Origin: Anaerovirgula multivorans
Lineage (GTDB): Bacteria > Bacillota > Clostridia > Peptostreptococcales > Natronincolaceae
DNA length: 64,000 nucleotides
Assembly: GCF_900188145.1 (NCBI RefSeq)
Contig: NZ_FZOJ01000012.1
Span: 62,001 to 126,000, forward strand
Direction: 5' to 3'
Part shown: piece by piece, positions 36,635 to 45,745 of the stretch
Position numbering within the stretch: position 1 is the first letter of the stretch
Layout: each line of letters opens with the position of its first letter
Translations under genes and position numbers: made by a program
Notes under the pieces: model-generated
Database searches by the model: none
What the model was told of the DNA's origin: nothing
The model's input: only the letters and a program-made list of their open reading frames with translations

Positions 36635-38311
36635 TTATTCATCAAAAACCTCTAGAAGACCTTCTGGTACCGATTTTTTTAATTTTTCAACAAAAATATC
36701 TTCTTCGCTATTTTTCTCTTTCTCAGTTGCTTCATAAGCCATTATAAAGGATAGTTTTAGTTTTTGACCTGTAACTTTTTCTATAACACTAGCAATATAT
36801 TCTTTATTCTTTTCTTTGTCAAGGGTTTCTCTATGAAACCCATAACCATCTTTAAAGCTAATAATTAAAGTATGTCCTTTTATAGTCTCTAGCTCCCCTT
36901 CTTTAAGGATTGCCTCAACTTGAGCTTTTTTATCTCTTTTTATAGCATCTTTTACCTCCTGCCATTGACCTTCTATAGTAGAAAAATCTGGAGGATTCAC
37001 TAAGTCACCTTCTATCTCTTCCGCCTTGGATGCTTCTGATGCATATTCCTCTTGAGGAACCACCGATAACATCTCTTCCTTTTCATCTACTAGCGCTATA
37101 TCTTGTTTTTTCTTGGAGATATTGCTTTCAATAGATTTTTCGTAAATATTTCTTGGTGGAGGTGATGCCACTATTTTTTCTAATCGATGAATTCTTTCTA
37201 CTAATCTCTCTGTAGAGATTTCTTCCTCCTCTTGACATAAAGCAACAATTCCTACTTCTAATAGAATTCTGGGATGTGCTGCATATTTCGCCTTGACTTC
37301 TATGTCAGATAAGGTGTAAATGGCTTCAGTAATATCTTTCGTTTTAAATCTTTTGCTCTGCTGCTTTAGTTGATCTAGCACCTCATTAGACATACTTAAG
37401 AGCTCTTCTAGTTGAACCTCCATTTTTGCCATCATAAGATTTCTAAAATAATGAATTAAATCCTTTATTAATTGTTGGATATCTTTTCCCTCTCCAACCA
37501 CTGTTTGCACTAAAGAAATTGCTTTAGATGTGTTTTTTTCAGCAATGGCTTCAACTAATGCGAATAAAATTTCATAATTAACAATTCCTAAAGTATCTAT
37601 TACCTCTTCTTCCGTAAGTTTACCATCAGTAAAAGAAATACATTGTTCTAAAATACTCAAAGCATCTCTTAATGCGCCACCTGCATTAATGGCGATCATC
37701 CTTAGAGCTTTATCCTCCGTCTCTACCCCTAATGCATCACAGATATCTTTAAGTCTTTTTAGCATGTCTTGTGTGGTAACTGCTTTAAAATCAAACCTTT
37801 GGCATCTGGACAAAATAGTTGCAGGAAGCTTTTGCGGGTCTGTAGTAGCTAAAATGAAAATAACGTGGTTAGGAGGCTCTTCTAATGTCTTTAAAAGAGC
37901 ATTAAAGGCACCGCTGCTTAACATATGTACCTCATCAATAATATATACCTTATATCTTCCTTTAGAGGGAGGATATTTTACATTTTCTCTTAGCTCTCTG
38001 ATATGATCTACACCATTATTGGATGCAGCATCAATTTCTATTACATCCATTATATTTTCTGTTAAGATTCCTTTACATACCTCACATTCATTACATGGAT
38101 TATAATTCTGGGGATTTAAACAGTTCACTCCTCTGGCAAAAATTTTTGCTGTAGAGGTTTTACCTGTACCTCTTGTTCCAGAAAATAAATAGGCATGAGA
38201 TATATTTGAGGACTTAATTTGATTTTTTAATGTAGTTGTGATTGAACTTTGTCCTATAACATCTTCAAATATCTGAGGTCGAAACCTTCTATATAACGCT
38301 TTATATGCCAT
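36635..38311 (-). CDS. dnaX: DNA polymerase III gamma/tau subunit
   Basis: The 558-residue clamp-loader ATPase has Walker A in GTRGTGKTSTAKIF, a four-Cys zinc module (CLNPQNYNPCNECEVC), VYIIDEVHMLS and the SRC box in ILSRCQRF, then domain III and a charged, variable tau tail. The ATG at 38311 follows AAGGTGG. No SRP RNA gene lies immediately upstream, unlike many Firmicutes. Confidence 0.97.
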   Translation of the reverse strand: MAYKALYRRFRPQIFEDVIGQSSITTTLKNQIKSSNISHAYLFSGTRGTGKTSTAKIFARGVNCLNPQNYNPCNECEVCKGILTENIMDVIEIDAASNNGVDHIRELRENVKYPPSKGRYKVYIIDEVHMLSSGAFNALLKTLEEPPNHVIFILATTDPQKLPATILSRCQRFDFKAVTTQDMLKRLKDICDALGVETEDKALRMIAINAGGALRDALSILEQCISFTDGKLTEEEVIDTLGIVNYEILFALVEAIAEKNTSKAISLVQTVVGEGKDIQQLIKDLIHYFRNLMMAKMEVQLEELLSMSNEVLDQLKQQSKRFKTKDITEAIYTLSDIEVKAKYAAHPRILLEVGIVALCQEEEEISTERLVERIHRLEKIVASPPPRNIYEKSIESNISKKKQDIALVDEKEEMLSVVPQEEYASEASKAEEIEGDLVNPPDFSTIEGQWQEVKDAIKRDKKAQVEAILKEGELETIKGHTLIISFKDGYGFHRETLDKEKNKEYIASVIEKVTGQKLKLSFIMAYEATEKEKNSEEDIFVEKLKKSVPEGLLEVFDE

Positions 38312-38402
38312 GTAAACCACCTTTATTAATTTAAATTATCTTTTATTTTTGTGTATAGATGTTCTCTTAAAATTTAAGTCTAAATGCGTATATCTATAAA
38401 CA

Positions 38403-38420
38403 AGGCTTCTTCAGAAGCCT
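38403..38420 (-). terminator. Terminator after the CvpA-family gene
   Basis: AGGCTTCT and AGAAGCCT form an eight-pair hairpin 26 bases past the stop, ahead of dnaX. Confidence 0.6.
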
Positions 38421-38445
38421 ATATAATTATATCATACATCTTCCT

Positions 38446-39114
38446 CTACAACCATTCTAATAAATAGGAAAGAACATGCTGCGATAGTATTGGTAATAGC
38501 GTTGACTCCTGCATCCCCTTAGCCATAACTCCCTCTAGATTCGTCATGGCTATTGGTGTCATAATCAATATAGCAACAACCACAAAAATGAAACCTCTAA
38601 TAAAACCAGCTACTCCTCCGCCTAAATTATTTACTGTACGCAGTACGGGTAACTCAAAAATTTGATTCACCACATGTCCTATCAACTGAATGAGGGTTCT
38701 CACCACAATAAACAAAATAATCATACTAATCATATTAATAAAAAAGGTAACCAACACATCTACAATATGTCCCTTTACAACTTCCATTGTTTGATTAGCA
38801 TAGGTCTCCAAAGAAATCTCTCTGTATAAATAGTTTTCTAATAAGTTAGGAAGTTTTGAAAACCCTTCTACATTCGACTCCATGATTTCTGGTAAATGAA
38901 GTTTAATATTTTTCCCAACAAAACCTTGAACACCTTCAAAAATATAAGGAGACTTCCTAATCCATTGGGCTAATAAAGGATAATAGGTTTTTGCTGTGAT
39001 AAAAGCTATAATATAGCTTCCTAAACTAAATAAAGTTAATATAAACCCTCTTTTATAACCGCTTAAACTACTCAACCCCAATATAAGGAGTATCAACAAA
39101 TCAAACCATTTCAT
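38446..39114 (-). CDS. CvpA-family membrane protein
   Basis: The 222-residue protein starts WFDLLILLILGLSSLSGYKRG, the CvpA opening, with four membrane segments and an inserted soluble loop of about 60 residues (45-105). CvpA proteins are colicin V production/envelope proteins of unclear mechanism. It lies 14 bases after the DUF5711-like gene. Confidence 0.88.
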   Translation of the reverse strand: MKWFDLLILLILGLSSLSGYKRGFILTLFSLGSYIIAFITAKTYYPLLAQWIRKSPYIFEGVQGFVGKNIKLHLPEIMESNVEGFSKLPNLLENYLYREISLETYANQTMEVVKGHIVDVLVTFFINMISMIILFIVVRTLIQLIGHVVNQIFELPVLRTVNNLGGGVAGFIRGFIFVVVAILIMTPIAMTNLEGVMAKGMQESTLLPILSQHVLSYLLEWL

Positions 39115-39128
39115 ATAAACCCCTCTTT

Positions 39129-40241
39129 CTATCCCTCACTCATTTTCATAAAAGATAACTTTCCTTTAGTTACTATCACTAAATGTCCCTTAGAGAAAAC
39201 AAAAATTTCTTCTATATCACTGGAGTATTTATATTCCACTTCTAAGTTTCCTCTTTTATCTAAAAAATAGATGGTTCTAGGAGAATAAAAAACAATTGCT
39301 TCCTCGTGAATATCTAACCCATTCACTTTTCCATCTATTTGAGATTCACCTATTACTTTACCATTATATTGTAGCACTTTCATCTCTTCCCCTTCCTTTG
39401 TATGGATAAGGGGATTTTTCCCAGATTCATCACTATATAAAACCATATGCTCCGTTAAAAACCCTTTAAAAAGTTTAATTTTATCTAGAAATACACTCCA
39501 TATAACCCTATTGCTTTTATTGATACTAAAAACTTCTTCTTCCTTGACAACAATCATATTCCCTTTTGAATCGTATAAAAAACCTAGTACAAATTGCTCC
39601 TCTAAATTATTTGATCCTATCAATTGTCCATCAATATTGTAGGTGAGAAGACGACTTTCTAATACATTATTTGTTACTAACGTATTGATACCTATATAAT
39701 TATGGGTTTTAGATATAGATATGTTTATAACCTCTCCTTCAGTTAATAAAATATTATTATGTTCTCTTCCTTCTTTATTTAATATTTTTAAATTGGTAAT
39801 ATTTTTTTGTGAAAAATATTGTAGTATAACATAATTTTCTTCACAGACTTCAAAGTTTGCCAAAGCACCTTCTATTGTGTATCTATATACAATCTCTCCA
39901 TTTTTTCCTATACGGATTAATTGGTTTTTATCATTGTCCAACATATAAACACTATTTGAATTAGTTTTGATAATAGGATTAACAATACCTATATAGGTAT
40001 GCCATTTTTGTTTTCCTGTCATATCATAAAAATATAAAATCCCATCCCAATACTGAACTAGACCAGAATCTAATTTTTTATAAATTAAATCATCCTCATG
40101 TCCTGTTTCTATTTCCTGTAATAAATAAAACTCTTTTTCTACAGTTGTTAAAACACTTTTCACTTGCTTGATTAATCTGGGCCCAATCAAAATTAACATG
40201 ATTACTATTAATAGAACAAAAACTTTTCTTTTGTTATTCAC
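39129..40241 (-). CDS. DUF5711-like membrane-anchored beta-propeller protein
   Basis: This 370-residue protein has an N-terminal membrane helix (about 6-23) and about six repeats of the form (F/Y)xxDxxGxxxW or IxxNxxGQ, as in propeller proteins of the DUF5711 group. Role unknown; paired here with a CvpA-type protein. The upstream gap holds a parS-like site. Confidence 0.75.
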   Translation of the reverse strand: MNNKRKVFVLLIVIMLILIGPRLIKQVKSVLTTVEKEFYLLQEIETGHEDDLIYKKLDSGLVQYWDGILYFYDMTGKQKWHTYIGIVNPIIKTNSNSVYMLDNDKNQLIRIGKNGEIVYRYTIEGALANFEVCEENYVILQYFSQKNITNLKILNKEGREHNNILLTEGEVINISISKTHNYIGINTLVTNNVLESRLLTYNIDGQLIGSNNLEEQFVLGFLYDSKGNMIVVKEEEVFSINKSNRVIWSVFLDKIKLFKGFLTEHMVLYSDESGKNPLIHTKEGEEMKVLQYNGKVIGESQIDGKVNGLDIHEEAIVFYSPRTIYFLDKRGNLEVEYKYSSDIEEIFVFSKGHLVIVTKGKLSFMKMSEG

Positions 40242-40252
40242 ATCACACCTCC

Positions 40253-40268
40253 TGTTTCACGGGAAACA
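40253..40268. promoter_or_regulatory. parS/Noc-site hybrid palindrome
   Basis: TGTTTCACGGGAAACA differs from parS (TGTTTCACGTGAAACA) by one base. The left half is exact parS; the right core half GGGAAA is the Noc-box half (ATTTCCCGGGAAAT). It is intergenic. Confidence 0.6.
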
Positions 40269-40346
40269 AATGTATCTTTTTCTTCTTACCTTATTCCTCA
40301 TATATTTAAGAAATCCTTTTTCCTTTTCTAAAGAACCCACAGATTT

Positions 40347-41432
40347 TTAACGTTTTACTAGAATGGTTCCTATAAATAGAAATCCTAAATATCCAAACAA
40401 AGGATAAAAAAACGAAACTAAGTTTTTGAAACCTAATGTTGCTAAAGGTATAGCAATGAAACAAATTATTATCGTTACTAAGCCCTCTCGCCATCCGGTC
40501 ATATAAGAAAATCTCAATATGCATGCATATCCATTTGCTATGGCAGTGGTAAACATTGCTAACAATAAAATCAAGCTATAGATTTGCTTATATATGTTTC
40601 CTATAGAATGAGCTATAGCCACCATAGGAACCTCTAATCCTATAATATCGGTATATAAAATCAAAAGACATAATAGAATTAATGAAGCCATAAAACCAAG
40701 CACCAATGCTCCAAGTATACCTCCATATTCAGCTGCTCTTTCATCATAAATGAGGGGTAACAAAGATGTCATTACCACCGTAGCACCTATACTGTTATGA
40801 GATGCATATACAAAAGCCGACCATATCCAGCCAGTTTTTATTTGGATCATATTTTTTATAGTTATTTCTGTTCCAAATAGTTTTATAGAATCAAAGCTTA
40901 AGAAAATTTCTGCATTTAAGTTGCTAAAAAAAAATCGATTGTTTGTTACAACAAAAAATGTCACAACAAAAATAACCCCAATCAATAAAGGCACAATAAG
41001 ATTATTGGCTTTAGCAATACCATTAACTCCAAAGTTAAAAACTATAAAGCTCAATAAAGACATAACTATTATTCCATAGATAGCAGGAAAACCAAAATGT
41101 TCATTCACTATCGCTCCACTTCCTGCCAACATCACAAAGTATCCAACTAACAGTAAAAAAGCTAATATCAAATTAATCCAAGTTAAAATCCTTTTTGAAA
41201 AGTAATAGGCTCCAAACTCTTCGAAGTTACGGATTCTTTGTCTATAAACTTTTTTGAGTACTTTTGATGCAATAACCGCCAAGAGAAGGGTTGAAAGCCC
41301 TACCCCTAGTATACCAGACATCCCCTGTTTTCCAAAGAATTGCAATATTTCTTGCCCTGATGCAAATCCTGCACCTATAACAGTGCCAATGTAGACACTT
41401 GCTAAAGTACTTATAGATTTTTTTCTTGTCAT
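40347..41432 (-). CDS. YkvI-family membrane transporter-like protein
   Basis: This 361-residue protein has about ten membrane segments. The N-terminal YIGTVIGAGFASGQEILQFF is the YkvI/COG3949 signature, in the amino-acid/cation transporter superfamily of LeuT-like fold. Substrate unknown. It is divergent from yyaC. Confidence 0.88.
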   Translation of the reverse strand: MTRKKSISTLASVYIGTVIGAGFASGQEILQFFGKQGMSGILGVGLSTLLLAVIASKVLKKVYRQRIRNFEEFGAYYFSKRILTWINLILAFLLLVGYFVMLAGSGAIVNEHFGFPAIYGIIVMSLLSFIVFNFGVNGIAKANNLIVPLLIGVIFVVTFFVVTNNRFFFSNLNAEIFLSFDSIKLFGTEITIKNMIQIKTGWIWSAFVYASHNSIGATVVMTSLLPLIYDERAAEYGGILGALVLGFMASLILLCLLILYTDIIGLEVPMVAIAHSIGNIYKQIYSLILLLAMFTTAIANGYACILRFSYMTGWREGLVTIIICFIAIPLATLGFKNLVSFFYPLFGYLGFLFIGTILVKR

Positions 41433-41553
41433 AAAATCCCCCCCTCAAAGTCATTATATTTTTTCATATATGGGGGTTATTCGTAATAAATTGGTATTGA
41501 ATATATTTTTTTAGGGCAAACTCTAACTATAAATTCCCTAAGGAGGAAAGAAC

Positions 41554-42141
41554 GTGTCTTTAAACCCTGTAGAAGATTCTAATTCAATTCATATTAATAG
41601 TAACTTGGCTTCTTTAGATTTTAGCAGTTTATTTATTAAACATATAAGTAAATACTATACTTCCTCCTATAATGAGCTTGTTTTTCTGTGTATTGGAACA
41701 GATCGTTCCACAGGAGATGCTTTGGGTCCTCTTGTTGGTCATAAGCTGGAGCGTCCTTTATCAAGACATGATCATATTTATGTCTATGGAACCCTCGCTG
41801 AACCTGTCCACGCAAAAAATCTACAAGAGTATATTAATTTAATTAATAAAACCTGTAAAAATCCTTTTATTATAGCTATTGATGCTTGTTTAGGTAGAGT
41901 GGATAGGGTTGGATGTATAACAATAGGTGAAGGTCCTTTGACCCCCGGAGCTGGCGTAAATAAGCGATTACCTTCTGTTGGAAATCTTCATATCATGGGA
42001 ATAGTTAATTTAGGTGGCTATATGGAGTATATGATTCTTCAAAATACAAGGTTGCAGTTGGTGATGAAAATGGCAGATGCTATAGCAGAGGGAATCAAGT
42101 TTTCTATTTGGAAAATCAACAAAGAAAAATTATTATCATGA
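41554..42141 (+). CDS. yyaC: Spore protease YyaC
   Basis: The 195-residue protein resembles the hydrogenase-maturation/GPR protease fold; GTDRSTGDALGPLVG holds conserved acids, and IAIDACLGRVDRVG and GPLTPGAGVNKRLPSVG are characteristic. It is a sporulation-associated protein of uncertain substrate. The start is GTG four bases after AGGAGGAAAGAAC-type site. A TGAATA-like -35 about 65 bases upstream could be a sporulation sigma promoter; this is weak. Plus strand, facing the structured element at 42178. Confidence 0.92.
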   Translation: MSLNPVEDSNSIHINSNLASLDFSSLFIKHISKYYTSSYNELVFLCIGTDRSTGDALGPLVGHKLERPLSRHDHIYVYGTLAEPVHAKNLQEYINLINKTCKNPFIIAIDACLGRVDRVGCITIGEGPLTPGAGVNKRLPSVGNLHIMGIVNLGGYMEYMILQNTRLQLVMKMADAIAEGIKFSIWKINKEKLLS

Positions 42142-42177
42142 TCTTTACTTAAAACTAAATTTATTTGTGAAAAAAAT

Positions 42178-42323
42178 AAAGCTATGTAAATATTCAGGTT
42201 GTTGAAAAAGTCTCATATTCTTGTTTATGGATATGTGCTCATAAATTTGAATACATTAAGGGTGAAACCATAGAACCCTGTGTATTGAAATTAACGTATT
42301 GAGACCTATATTTACATAGCTTT
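42178..42323. repeat. 146-bp element with 16-bp perfect terminal inverted repeats
   Basis: AAAGCTATGTAAATAT (42178-42193) and its exact complement (42308-42323) bound the element; GTCTCA/TGAGAC (42210-42215 and 42299-42304) extends the pairing inward, and a GAAACC-loop hairpin (42259-42279) sits in the centre. It may be a miniature mobile element or a structured RNA between converging genes. Confidence 0.6.
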
Positions 42324-42362
42324 AAGTTTGTATAGAGGTTTATTGACTAAAGAGAACTGTCT

Positions 42363-42623
42363 CTAACTAAACAAACTTCCATATCTTCTTGTTTCTATGA
42401 TATACTGTATCTCCTCTATTGATTTGCTGTTAGCATTAATTAATACAGCACCATAATTATTTGTCTCGCCAGAATCATTTACATTTTTTAAACCTCCATA
42501 GTCGTCGGTATAAACAATGGCATCAATATAACCTTGATCTTTAAACCCAACAACCTCATAGCCTTTATCTATTAAAGCAGCTTTTATTTCCTCTAAATTT
42601 TCCTGTATAGCTATCCTTTTCAA
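42363..42623 (-). CDS. YkuS-family protein (UPF0180)
   Basis: The 86-residue protein begins KRIAIQENLEEIKAAL and continues with GYEVVGF, DAIVYTD and GAVLINANSKSIEEI, the YkuS pattern of a small alpha/beta fold. Function unknown. GGAGG precedes the start. Single gene. Confidence 0.88.
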   Translation of the reverse strand: MKRIAIQENLEEIKAALIDKGYEVVGFKDQGYIDAIVYTDDYGGLKNVNDSGETNNYGAVLINANSKSIEEIQYIIETRRYGSLFS

Positions 42624-42764
42624 AAAAACACCTCCTTGGATTATTATGCCAAAAAGGTGTTGATTTCATTCTAAGAAATCTTTTTTTATTTATTCTTCAG
42701 TATATTGCTAAGACTCCCTCTTCTATAAATAGACACCGCATAATAGATAGGACAAATTTTTCAC

Positions 42765-43313
42765 CTACCCCTGATCTTTATTACTTCTAGCACCTTTTAT
42801 TTTGGCTTTGTCTAAGTCATTGGATTTAGCTCTATCTAAAGCTTGTAATTCTTCTACCGAAAGATTGTAATTGGATTTTCCCTCTTTAATAGGTTTTGCA
42901 TAGGAAATTGTTTCTGTTCTTCCGTGAATGCCTGTTAGAACAATACCATTGTTATTACCATCTAATAGGGCGATCGAGTAACTTAAATCACTTCCTACAT
43001 CATTAAATGCATTATAACGAACAATTCCTACTTTTTGAATAGAAAAACTTATACGGTTTTCTATTATATCTAGCTTAGAATGCAGGTCTTTGAATTCCTC
43101 TTGAACCTCTTCTACTTTATCAATATGTTCCATTAAAACACTTTCTATGTTCTTTCCACTCGTACCTTTTACTAGACGCTTATATTTATCCTTTAGATTA
43201 GATACCATGCTATAATTAATGACTAATAAGATGATTAAAAATAAGTTCATAACTAAACTAGTAAAAATAAAGGTTAAAGAGTAAGTATCTATAATAGATA
43301 AAATCGACTGCAT
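42765..43313 (-). CDS. DUF4446 family membrane protein
   Basis: The 182-residue protein has one N-terminal membrane helix (about 12-32), a coiled stretch (35-90) and the domain VGIVRYNAFNDVGSDLSYSI characteristic of DUF4446. In many Clostridia it lies next to parB; here 13 kb of other genes come between. ATG at 43313 follows AGGGGAG by seven bases. Confidence 0.88.
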   Translation of the reverse strand: MQSILSIIDTYSLTFIFTSLVMNLFLIILLVINYSMVSNLKDKYKRLVKGTSGKNIESVLMEHIDKVEEVQEEFKDLHSKLDIIENRISFSIQKVGIVRYNAFNDVGSDLSYSIALLDGNNNGIVLTGIHGRTETISYAKPIKEGKSNYNLSVEELQALDRAKSNDLDKAKIKGARSNKDQG

Positions 43314-43496
43314 ATTCATTCTCCCCTCGATAGCTATTTCATAATTCTAGTAATAAATTTTGTATAAATTAATTAGAAGTGCAGTTTAATAATATTCTAC
43401 AATCTTTTATAGTTTCCCTTCTTAATTTTCAAAATAACATCATGTAATTTTTCCCTCTCAACTCTTTATTTTATTATGTTTCTTTTACAGCAAAAA

Positions 43497-43515
43497 AGAG
43501 AAGCATCGCTTCTCT
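43497..43515 (-). terminator. Terminator after the desulfurase-like gene
   Basis: AGAGAAGC and GCTTCTCT form a hairpin followed on the minus strand by TTTTTTG. An 11-bp tandem repeat (TATTTATACTC twice, 43517-43538) lies between it and the gene. Confidence 0.8.
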
Positions 43516-43586
43516 CTATTTATACTCTATTTATACTCTATTCACTTGGATAAACCTTTAAGCTCCCTCTTAAAACACTACCTTTT

Positions 43587-44729
43587 TTACAATTGTTCAC
43601 AGATATTTTTTAATGCCTCTAGCGCAGCATTAATCTCTTCTTTTTTTGTAAAGTATCCAATGCTAAACCGCACTGTCCCCTGCTCAAAGGTTTCTATAGT
43701 TTTATGGGCCATAGGGGCACAATGTAACCCCGGTCTCACACCTATATCAAACACCTTATCTAAAACATAGCCTATTTCCGAAGAATCCTCATCTCCAATA
43801 TTGATAGAGATAACCGCCGCTTGTTTTGCTGCATCCTGTACTCCATATATTTTTATTTCAGGAATTTTCTTTAACCCTTCAATAAAATATTGAGTAAGTC
43901 CCTCCTCATGCTTCCTAATTTTATCTAAACCCTCTTCTAATATAAATTCAATTCCTGCCGCTAATCCTGCTATGCCTGGAGTATTCGGCGTTCCGCTTTC
44001 ATATCGATCAGGCAACATCAGCGGCTGTAATAATTCCTGGGATTTGCTTCCAGTTCCTCCCTCTTTAAAATGTCTTACCTCAACACCTTCTTTTATATAG
44101 AGTATTCCTGTCCCCTGCGGTCCCATTAAACCTTTATGTCCCGCAGTAGCCAAAAGATCTATGTGAAATTTTTCAACATCTATATCATATACTCCTGCGG
44201 TTTGAGCAGCATCTACTAAAAACAAAATACCATGTTTCTTAGCTATTTCCCCAATTTCTTCAATAGGCATAATGGTTCCTGTTACATTTGAAGCATGGGT
44301 TGTAACAATCAGCTTTGTATTGGTTTTTATAGCTTCTCTTATAAGCTGAGGATCTAGCACTCCTCTATTATCACATTGAACAATAGTATTTTCTACTCCA
44401 TTGGCTTCCATTGCTTTTATAGGCCTTAATACAGAGTTATGTTCCATGCTGGTGGTAATAACATGATCTCCCTGATTTAACACTCCTTTTATAGCTAAAT
44501 TTAATGCATCTGTAGCATTAGATACAAAAATAATCTGCATAGGATCGTCTATATTAAATAACCTGCAAACCAATTCTCTACCTTTATATATAGTTCTTCC
44601 TGCTTCTAACGCTAATTTATGGCCTGATCGACCAGGATTAGCACCGTAATTTTTCATGTTGTTTAGAACAGCTTCATATACAATCTCTGGCTTTGGAAAG
44701 GATGTAGCTGCATTATCTAAATAAATCAC
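43587..44729 (-). CDS. Cysteine desulfurase-like PLP enzyme (aminotransferase class V)
   Basis: This 380-residue enzyme has the N-terminal YLDNAATSFPKP, PLP lysine in AGHKGLMGPQG (about 201) and active-site cysteine in PGLHCAPMAHKT. The family is the short NifS/SufS-like group often found alone in Clostridia; it takes sulfur from cysteine for a carrier not identified here. Start is GTG 44729 after GGGGAG. Own terminator; 127 bases separate it from the ribokinase gene. Confidence 0.92.
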   Translation of the reverse strand: MIYLDNAATSFPKPEIVYEAVLNNMKNYGANPGRSGHKLALEAGRTIYKGRELVCRLFNIDDPMQIIFVSNATDALNLAIKGVLNQGDHVITTSMEHNSVLRPIKAMEANGVENTIVQCDNRGVLDPQLIREAIKTNTKLIVTTHASNVTGTIMPIEEIGEIAKKHGILFLVDAAQTAGVYDIDVEKFHIDLLATAGHKGLMGPQGTGILYIKEGVEVRHFKEGGTGSKSQELLQPLMLPDRYESGTPNTPGIAGLAAGIEFILEEGLDKIRKHEEGLTQYFIEGLKKIPEIKIYGVQDAAKQAAVISINIGDEDSSEIGYVLDKVFDIGVRPGLHCAPMAHKTIETFEQGTVRFSIGYFTKKEEINAALEALKNICEQL

Positions 44730-44856
44730 AGAAATCTCCCCTTTATGACAAGCTTTAATTTAATATATATTATAACATATTCTTTCCTATGTATTATGTC
44801 ATCCCTTTATTATATTATTATAAAATTTTTCTATCCTTTTCTCATCTAAATTGAAT

Positions 44857-45744
44857 TTATTTATAGAAATTTTTCACTTCAGTAATAAAGGGTAAGGAAG
44901 TCTGTGCTCCTCTTTTGGTGGTAGATATTGCTCCAACAGCATTGCAAAATTTTAATGCTTCTTCTATCTCTTTACCTTCTCCTAAGGCTATCGCCAAGGC
45001 AGCGTTAAAGGAATCTCCTGCTGCGGTGGTATCTATAGCTTCTACTTTAAAGCTAGGCACCTTTAGTTCCTCTTTTCCAAGGAAATAACAACCTTCCTCT
45101 CCTAAAGTAACCACAACATTTTTTGCGCCTTTTTTTATTAATTCTCTTGCTGCTAATTCAATATCCTCTATACCAGTCATAGCCGTTAGTTCTGTTTCAT
45201 TAGGGGTAATATAATCAATGTATTGATAGATTTCTTCTGGTAAATCTTTTGCAGGAGCAGGATTTAAAATCACCTTTTTGTTATTCTTTTTTCCTAGTTT
45301 TGCAGCCTGCAGCACAGTATCTATAGATATCTCCAGTTGTAATATGATAAAATCGTTATCTTTAATAATCCCTTCACATCTGTCAATATCCTCCTTCTCA
45401 ATATGAAGGTTTGCACCAGGATAAACCAAAATCGTATTGTTTCCATTTTGATCAACTGTAATCATAGCATTACCAGATGGGAAATCAACCTTTTTAACGT
45501 TTTTAACATTTATACCTTCTTTTTCTAGATTTTCTTTTAATTTATTACCTACTATATCTTTCCCAATAGCACCTATCATTGTAACCTCTGCACCAAGTCT
45601 CTTTGCCGCTACCGCCTGATTAGCACCTTTTCCTCCTGGATTTTCTATAAAAGTCTCTACTAAAAGAGTCTCTCCTTTTCTAGGTAGTTCCTTTACTGTG
45701 TAAACATAATCCATATTTATGCTTCCTATCACTAATACTTTCAG
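44857..45744 (-). CDS. rbsK: Ribokinase
   Basis: The PfkB-family kinase phosphorylates ribose to ribose-5-phosphate. GGKGANQAVAAKRLGA, ILNPAPAK, TPNETELTAM and DTTAAGDSFNAAL (catalytic Asp) are all present. The family N-terminus KVLVIGSINMD extends upstream of the first GTG (45732); no ATG/GTG/TTG precedes it, but CTG at 45744 follows GAGGGG by six bases and lies one base after the lacI stop, so a CTG start is likely. About 295 residues. Last gene of the nucleoside operon; ribose would come from the hydrolases. Confidence 0.94.
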   Translation of the reverse strand: MKVLVIGSINMDYVYTVKELPRKGETLLVETFIENPGGKGANQAVAAKRLGAEVTMIGAIGKDIVGNKLKENLEKEGINVKNVKKVDFPSGNAMITVDQNGNNTILVYPGANLHIEKEDIDRCEGIIKDNDFIILQLEISIDTVLQAAKLGKKNNKKVILNPAPAKDLPEEIYQYIDYITPNETELTAMTGIEDIELAARELIKKGAKNVVVTLGEEGCYFLGKEELKVPSFKVEAIDTTAAGDSFNAALAIALGEGKEIEEALKFCNAVGAISTTKRGAQTSLPFITEVKNFYK

Positions 45745-45745
45745 A

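Noticed and set aside
38321..38445. Possible SRP RNA or tRNA-Ser gene upstream of dnaX
   Set aside because: Expected in many Firmicutes, but the gap shows only a terminator hairpin and AT-rich DNA.
42178..42323. 6S RNA
   Set aside because: Length and long stem fit loosely, but the central open bubble and sequence are not like known 6S RNAs and the location is unusual.
43517..43538. TATTTATACTC tandem repeat as a CRISPR or iteron start
   Set aside because: Only two 11-base units with no spacers; likely slippage.
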